From an uncultured Pseudomonadota bacterium (GTDB lineage: Bacteria > Pseudomonadota > Gammaproteobacteria > Burkholderiales > Eutrophovitaceae): a stretch of 9,711 nucleotides of DNA. Of the stretch, positions 6,779 through 9,711 are shown piece after piece. The first letter of the stretch is position 1. Each line of letters starts with the position of its first letter. Both the position numbers and the translations under genes were made by a program. The notes beneath the pieces are model-generated. The model was not told where the DNA came from and searched no databases. It saw nothing but the letters and a program-made list of their open reading frames with translations. Location of the stretch: contig CAJXPC010000045.1 in the NCBI GenBank assembly GCA_913057845.1, positions 1-9,711 of the forward strand, given 5' to 3'.

Positions 6779-7117
6779 ATGCTCATCAAATTAGCACGCT
6801 TAGCGCATTGTAGATCTGGCGATAAAGGAAACACTTCAAATATCTCTGTAATTGCCTATTGTCCAGAAGTATACGAAACCATCAAAACACAACTCTCCGC
6901 GGAAAAATTTAAAGCTTTCTACTCAGGGGTTGTTAACGGGACCGTGACCAGATACAAAATCGATGGATTACACATGCTAAATTTCGTATGCGAAGGCGCT
7001 CTAGGTGGCGGTGTTTCCCGCTCCCTTTGCCTCGATAATTACGGCAAGTCTCTGAGTTCGAGAATCTTATCGTTTGAAATAGACGTAGAGAAGCATTTAG
7101 AACAATTTCTTCGCTGA
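6779..7117 (+). CDS. AtuA-like ferredoxin-fold protein (AtuA-related)
   Basis: A 112-residue protein corresponding to the small C-terminal domain found attached to, or encoded next to, AtuA proteins. Seen in the sequence: LARLAHCRSGDKGNTSN (5-21), the TRYKIDGLHMLNFVCEGALGGGVSRSL region (57-83) and LDNYGK (85-90), all typical of this family. It probably forms a complex with the preceding AtuA protein; its own function is unknown. The ATG at 6779 is 9 bp past the AtuA stop and in the same reading frame. The only purine-rich stretch upstream is GAAAG inside the AtuA end (6761-6765), a poor ribosome site, so translation is likely coupled to that of AtuA. The next gene starts 23 bp downstream. Confidence 0.85.
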   Translation: MLIKLARLAHCRSGDKGNTSNISVIAYCPEVYETIKTQLSAEKFKAFYSGVVNGTVTRYKIDGLHMLNFVCEGALGGGVSRSLCLDNYGKSLSSRILSFEIDVEKHLEQFLR

Positions 7118-7140
7118 ACTCAACAAAGAGGAACAACAAC

Positions 7141-8793
7141 ATGTCTGCCAATAAATTTGACACGATCATCCAAGGTGCGACCATTTACGATGGAGAGGGG
7201 CGAAACTCGTTTTGCGCTGATGTTGGCATCTTAGGGGACAAAATTATTGAGATTGGAGACCTAAACACTGAATGCAGCAACGTCATTAAAGCCCAAGGGC
7301 TAGCATTAATGCCAGGGATCATAGACGTTCACACCCACTATGACGCACAGATCACATGGGATCCCACTCTGTCACCGTCACCATCGATGGGGGTTACAAC
7401 CGCAGTAATGGGGAATTGTGGATTTGGGATTGCACCATGCCCACCAGAGCATCAGGAAATCATGCTCAAAAATTTATCTGTGGTCGAGGGCATGAATCTA
7501 AAAACGCTTCTTGAAGGAACTGAATGGAAATTTGATTCCTTCCCTGAATATCTAAAATTCATCGATAAACAACGACCTCATGCCAACGTTGCAGTCCTGA
7601 TCGGACACTCAGCTATCAGGACTGCAGTAATGGGGGAAGAGAGTTCCACTAGAATTAAGCCGACCCAAAAAGAGCTAGAGGCCATGCGTGATATCGTCGA
7701 CGAGGCGCTAGCCTGCGGCGCAATCGGTTTCGCATCGTCGTTTTCACCCAATCACTCAGGTTTTGGCGGAAGACCCATGCCATCAACTATCGCGGAAGAT
7801 GCTGAGCTATATGCACTACTCGAGCCGATAAAACAGAGAAAAGGTGTTTTTGTTACAGCGGGTGGAGGACGAGCTACTCCTGAATACTTAGAAAATATAA
7901 GCAAAACATTTGAGTGCCCCACATTCCTTGTTTCAGTCCTAGCCATGTATAACGACTCGGCACCAACTGCCTCGAGCGATTATTACGAGAGATGCGGGGC
8001 AGCCCTAGATCGAGGACACGAAGTATACATCCATGCGAACCCGCATCCGTTATCTTTCGATTTCACTCTGCGCAACCCATATATATTTTATGCGCACGGC
8101 GCCTTTGATGCGATCAAAGTGGCCGCACCAGACCAATTGAGGTCCATATACCAGAGCCAATCCTTTAGGGATGAGTTTGCTGAAAACCTGACTAATAATC
8201 AAATTGGCGTCATATTCAATGGGGCATGGGACAAAATAGAACTCGACGAGGTACCTATTACCGAGATCGCAAAAGCCGCTAATCAAAGCCCCCTAGATTG
8301 GCTCTTCGATCAAGATTTAGACACACCATTTGTTGGGAAGATGTACCAAAATAACGATGTAGGCGTGGCAAAGCTTCTAACCCACCAAAATGCAATTATT
8401 GCGCTATCGGATGCGGGGGCGCACGTGGAGTTTCTGTGTGATGCAGGGTTTGGTTTATTCTTTTTACGACATTGGGCGATAGACACAGCCACATTTACAC
8501 TGACGCACGCAATTCAAAAGTTAACTTCAGATCCTGCCGCGAAGTACCGAATTAAAAAAAGAGGAACGATCAAGGAAGGATATTTTGCAGATCTAGTGTT
8601 GTTTGATCCAAAAACAGTCGGTATTTCGAAGCTATTTCGCCTGAATGACCTACCAGGGGATGGATCCCGTTTGATGAGGAGCCCTAGGGGCATCCATGGC
8701 GTTTGGGTCAACGGAACACAAGTAATTGATCCCGAAAAAAAGCAACCCATACCAGAAGGGCCGGGTCATATACTCACCGAATTTGACTTTTAA
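7141..8793 (+). CDS. Amidohydrolase, N-acyl-D-amino-acid deacylase-like
   Basis: A 550-residue metal-dependent amidohydrolase of the D-aminoacylase/hydantoinase-like group, expected to cleave an amide or cyclic amide bond in the cytoplasm. Seen: an N-terminal beta strand region (DTIIQGATIYDGEG, 7-20), the VHTHYDAQ metal motif with His64 and His66, GNCGFGIAPC with Cys93 matching the bridging cysteine of D-aminoacylase, GHSAIR (155-160), HANPHP with His298, SDAGAH with catalytic Asp424 (423-428), and the C-terminal cap KEGYFADLVLFDP (478-490). The segment where D-aminoacylases carry a ThrHis-Met/Leu-Arg motif reads VTAGGGR (238-244) and has no histidine. The substrate may therefore differ from N-acyl-D-amino acids. 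A strong AAGAGGA ribosome site at 7126-7132 precedes the ATG. It is the last gene of the AtuA operon and converges on msrA with a 5-bp gap. Confidence 0.88.
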   Translation: MSANKFDTIIQGATIYDGEGRNSFCADVGILGDKIIEIGDLNTECSNVIKAQGLALMPGIIDVHTHYDAQITWDPTLSPSPSMGVTTAVMGNCGFGIAPCPPEHQEIMLKNLSVVEGMNLKTLLEGTEWKFDSFPEYLKFIDKQRPHANVAVLIGHSAIRTAVMGEESSTRIKPTQKELEAMRDIVDEALACGAIGFASSFSPNHSGFGGRPMPSTIAEDAELYALLEPIKQRKGVFVTAGGGRATPEYLENISKTFECPTFLVSVLAMYNDSAPTASSDYYERCGAALDRGHEVYIHANPHPLSFDFTLRNPYIFYAHGAFDAIKVAAPDQLRSIYQSQSFRDEFAENLTNNQIGVIFNGAWDKIELDEVPITEIAKAANQSPLDWLFDQDLDTPFVGKMYQNNDVGVAKLLTHQNAIIALSDAGAHVEFLCDAGFGLFFLRHWAIDTATFTLTHAIQKLTSDPAAKYRIKKRGTIKEGYFADLVLFDPKTVGISKLFRLNDLPGDGSRLMRSPRGIHGVWVNGTQVIDPEKKQPIPEGPGHILTEFDF

Positions 8794-8798
8794 GAGTT

Positions 8799-9335
8799 TT
8801 ACTTTAAAAACTTAGCCCAAGAATTTCGTAATTCCGTCACTTTCGGATCAATCACATACTGACAATAAGGTTGTGACCGATTGCTTTCATAATACTGGTG
8901 ATGATACTTTTCAGCTGAATAGAATGTCTTAGCTGGACGCACTTCGGTAACGATAGGCGCGTCCCAAAGACCATCTAAGTCCAGTTCTACAATCAACTCA
9001 TTAGCCGAACGGACCTGATCGTCTGATGTACCAAAGATGACCGAACGATATTGAGACCCAGCATCAGCTCCCTGTCGGTCATACGTTGTTGGGTCATGTA
9101 TCGTAAAAAATATTCGCAATAAATCGGTAAAACTAATTAATTGTGGTGTAAATGTCACCTTCACCACCTCGACGTGTCCAGTAAGTCCGGAACAAACAGC
9201 CTCGTACGTAGGCTGGTCCGAAGCACCGCCCATATATCCTGGGATCACTGCATGAAGACCTCGGAGACGCACAAACACCGCATCCAAACACCAGAAACAA
9301 CCGCCACCCAACACTGCTGTTTCAATAGATTTCAT
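8799..9335 (-). CDS. msrA: Peptide-methionine (S)-S-oxide reductase MsrA
   Basis: MsrA reduces the S form of methionine sulfoxide in proteins and free methionine, using thioredoxin. The 178-residue protein has the catalytic GGGCFWC motif at 10-16 (nucleophile Cys13), GHVEVV at 53-58, DRQGADAGSQYRS at 86-98 and a C-terminal SQPYCQYVI with Cys158 as the likely resolving cysteine. All family hallmarks are intact, the length is normal, and there is no signal peptide, so it is cytoplasmic. No msrB domain is fused. The ATG at 9333-9335 is the only sensible start, as it leads directly into the catalytic motif, but the ribosome site upstream is weak. The gene is transcribed away from the 5S gene and towards the amidohydrolase gene on the other strand. 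Confidence 0.97.
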   Translation of the reverse strand: MKSIETAVLGGGCFWCLDAVFVRLRGLHAVIPGYMGGASDQPTYEAVCSGLTGHVEVVKVTFTPQLISFTDLLRIFFTIHDPTTYDRQGADAGSQYRSVIFGTSDDQVRSANELIVELDLDGLWDAPIVTEVRPAKTFYSAEKYHHQYYESNRSQPYCQYVIDPKVTELRNSWAKFLK

Positions 9336-9428
9336 AAATAGCGCACCGAAAAGGAATCAAAAGGAATATTACATTAAGGAATATGAAACACAAATAGGAA
9401 AAAGACGACCATAAAAGTGAGCGTACGT
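9336..9428. other. Spacer between msrA and the rRNA terminator, with three AAGGAAT copies
   Basis: This AT-rich stretch must hold the msrA promoter on the minus strand. AAGGAAT occurs three times, at 9351-9357, 9361-9367 and 9376-9382 (spacings of 10 and 15 bp), so a regulator site is possible. A minus-strand TAATAT at 9366-9371 could be a -10 box, but the -35 region is poor. Confidence 0.3.
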
Positions 9429-9462
9429 AAAAAACCCCTCGCTGAATAAACAACGAGGGGTT
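9429..9462 (-). terminator. Rho-independent terminator of the rRNA operon
   Basis: On the minus strand a perfect 9-bp stem, AACCCCTCG with CGAGGGGTT (9454-9462 with 9433-9441), with a 12-nt loop, is followed by a further four T residues. It begins 8 nt past the 3' end of 5S rRNA, as expected for the end of a 16S-23S-5S operon. Confidence 0.88.
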
Positions 9463-9470
9463 AATTGGGA

Positions 9471-9587
9471 GCCTGGCAGTGTCCTACTTTCGCATGGTAT
9501 ACCCCACACTATCATCGGCGCTGAGGCGTTTCACTGTCCTGTTCGGAATGGGAAGGAGTGGTACCGCCTCGCTATTGCTACCAGGCA
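9471..9587 (-). rRNA. rrf: 5S ribosomal RNA
   Basis: The 117-nt 5S rRNA reads TGCCTGG at its 5' end (9587) and TGCCAGGC at its 3' end (9471), which pair as helix I. The core CCTTCCCATTCCGAACAGGAC, the loop segment GTGAAACGCC, GCGCCGATGATAGTGTGGGG and GCGAAAGTAGG are all present. The CCTTCCCATnCCGAACAGGAC form is what I associate with betaproteobacteria rather than gammaproteobacteria. The exact ends are set from the helix I pairing and may be off by one or two bases. The 23S gene should lie upstream, beyond 9667, but is not in the contig. Confidence 0.95.
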
Positions 9588-9667
9588 AAGCTTTAAAATT
9601 CTTTGCCTTCAACACATGAAAGAAGTATGAGTTTTCAGATTGCTCTCTGATTATTTATCTATTGCAC
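9588..9667 (-). other. Part of the 23S-5S internal transcribed spacer
   Basis: Eighty AT-rich bases between the 5S gene and the adapter should belong to the spacer between 23S and 5S on the minus strand. I see no tRNA and no recognisable 23S 3' end in it. The genomic sequence stops at 9667. Confidence 0.6.
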
Positions 9668-9711
9668 CTGTCTCTTATACACATCTGACGCTGCCGACGA
9701 ATAGAGAGGTG
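9668..9711 (-). other. Untrimmed Nextera (Tn5) sequencing adapter with i5 index - artefact
   Basis: This is library-construction sequence, not genome. The 19-bp Tn5 mosaic end CTGTCTCTTATACACATCT is at 9668-9686. It is followed by GACGCTGCCGACGA at 9687-9700, the complement of the Nextera read-1 adapter TCGTCGGCAGCGTC. ATAGAGAG at 9701-9708 is the complement of CTCTCTAT, which I recall as Nextera i5 index 502. The last three bases, GTG, are the complement of the CAC that ends the P5 oligonucleotide before the index. The order and spacing fit the adapter exactly. Confidence 0.97.

Noticed and set aside
8795..8812. A bidirectional terminator between the amidohydrolase gene and msrA.
   Set aside because: The stem is a 6-bp AT-rich pairing without a GC core, too weak to call.
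9366..9394. An msrA promoter on the minus strand with TAATAT as the -10 box.
   Set aside because: The -35 region (TTGTGT or TTTGTG) is poor and the region is AT-rich, so such a match is expected by chance.
9668..9686. A 19-bp transposon end (Tn5 mosaic end) at the contig edge, possibly a mobile element.
   Set aside because: It is followed directly by the Nextera read-1 adapter, an index and the P5 end, so it is library adapter rather than a genomic transposon.

Overview
The window is a contig end from a bacterium that looks like a betaproteobacterium, probably near Burkholderiales/Alcaligenaceae, with moderate to low GC by eye. This rests on three things: the 5S rRNA (minus strand, right end) has the betaproteobacterial CCTTCCCATnCCGAACAGGAC core; a small Lys/Ala-tailed SWIB protein is present; and PepN and MsrA are of the usual proteobacterial type. 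The lineage is inferred from remembered family patterns, not from a search.

Layout. 2-205: C-terminal end of an unrecognised gene (+). 325-3300: pepN (aminopeptidase N) and an arsC/yfgD-type reductase, 12 bp apart, a likely two-gene unit (+). 3406-5086: two minus-strand genes, a SWIB-domain basic protein with its own sigma70-like promoter and terminator, then a DUF1015 gene. 5087-5419: a 333-bp divergent intergenic region with several inverted and direct repeats. 5420-8793: a tight three-gene plus-strand operon made of an AtuA-family (DUF1446) protein, a separate AtuA-like ferredoxin-fold protein and a D-aminoacylase-like amidohydrolase. 8799-9335: msrA (-), converging on the operon with a 5-bp gap. 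9429-9587: 5S rRNA and the rRNA operon terminator (-). 9588-9667: part of the 23S-5S spacer. 9668-9711: not genomic DNA, but an untrimmed Nextera/Tn5 adapter with its i5 index.

How the genes work together. Most of the window is housekeeping: peptide turnover (PepN), thiol-redox chemistry (ArsC-like), oxidised-methionine repair (MsrA), rRNA and a probable chromatin-associated protein. The part with an unknown job is the AtuA/AtuA-like/amidohydrolase operon. AtuA proteins are linked to acyclic terpene breakdown in Pseudomonas, but none of the acyl-CoA carboxylase or dehydrogenase genes of that pathway is here. Instead the partner is an amidohydrolase that appears to lack one of the usual D-aminoacylase metal-binding histidines. 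It is probably a small catabolic module for an unidentified substrate and is the best candidate in the window for an undescribed function. I saw no CRISPR array, tRNA, insertion sequence or phage gene.
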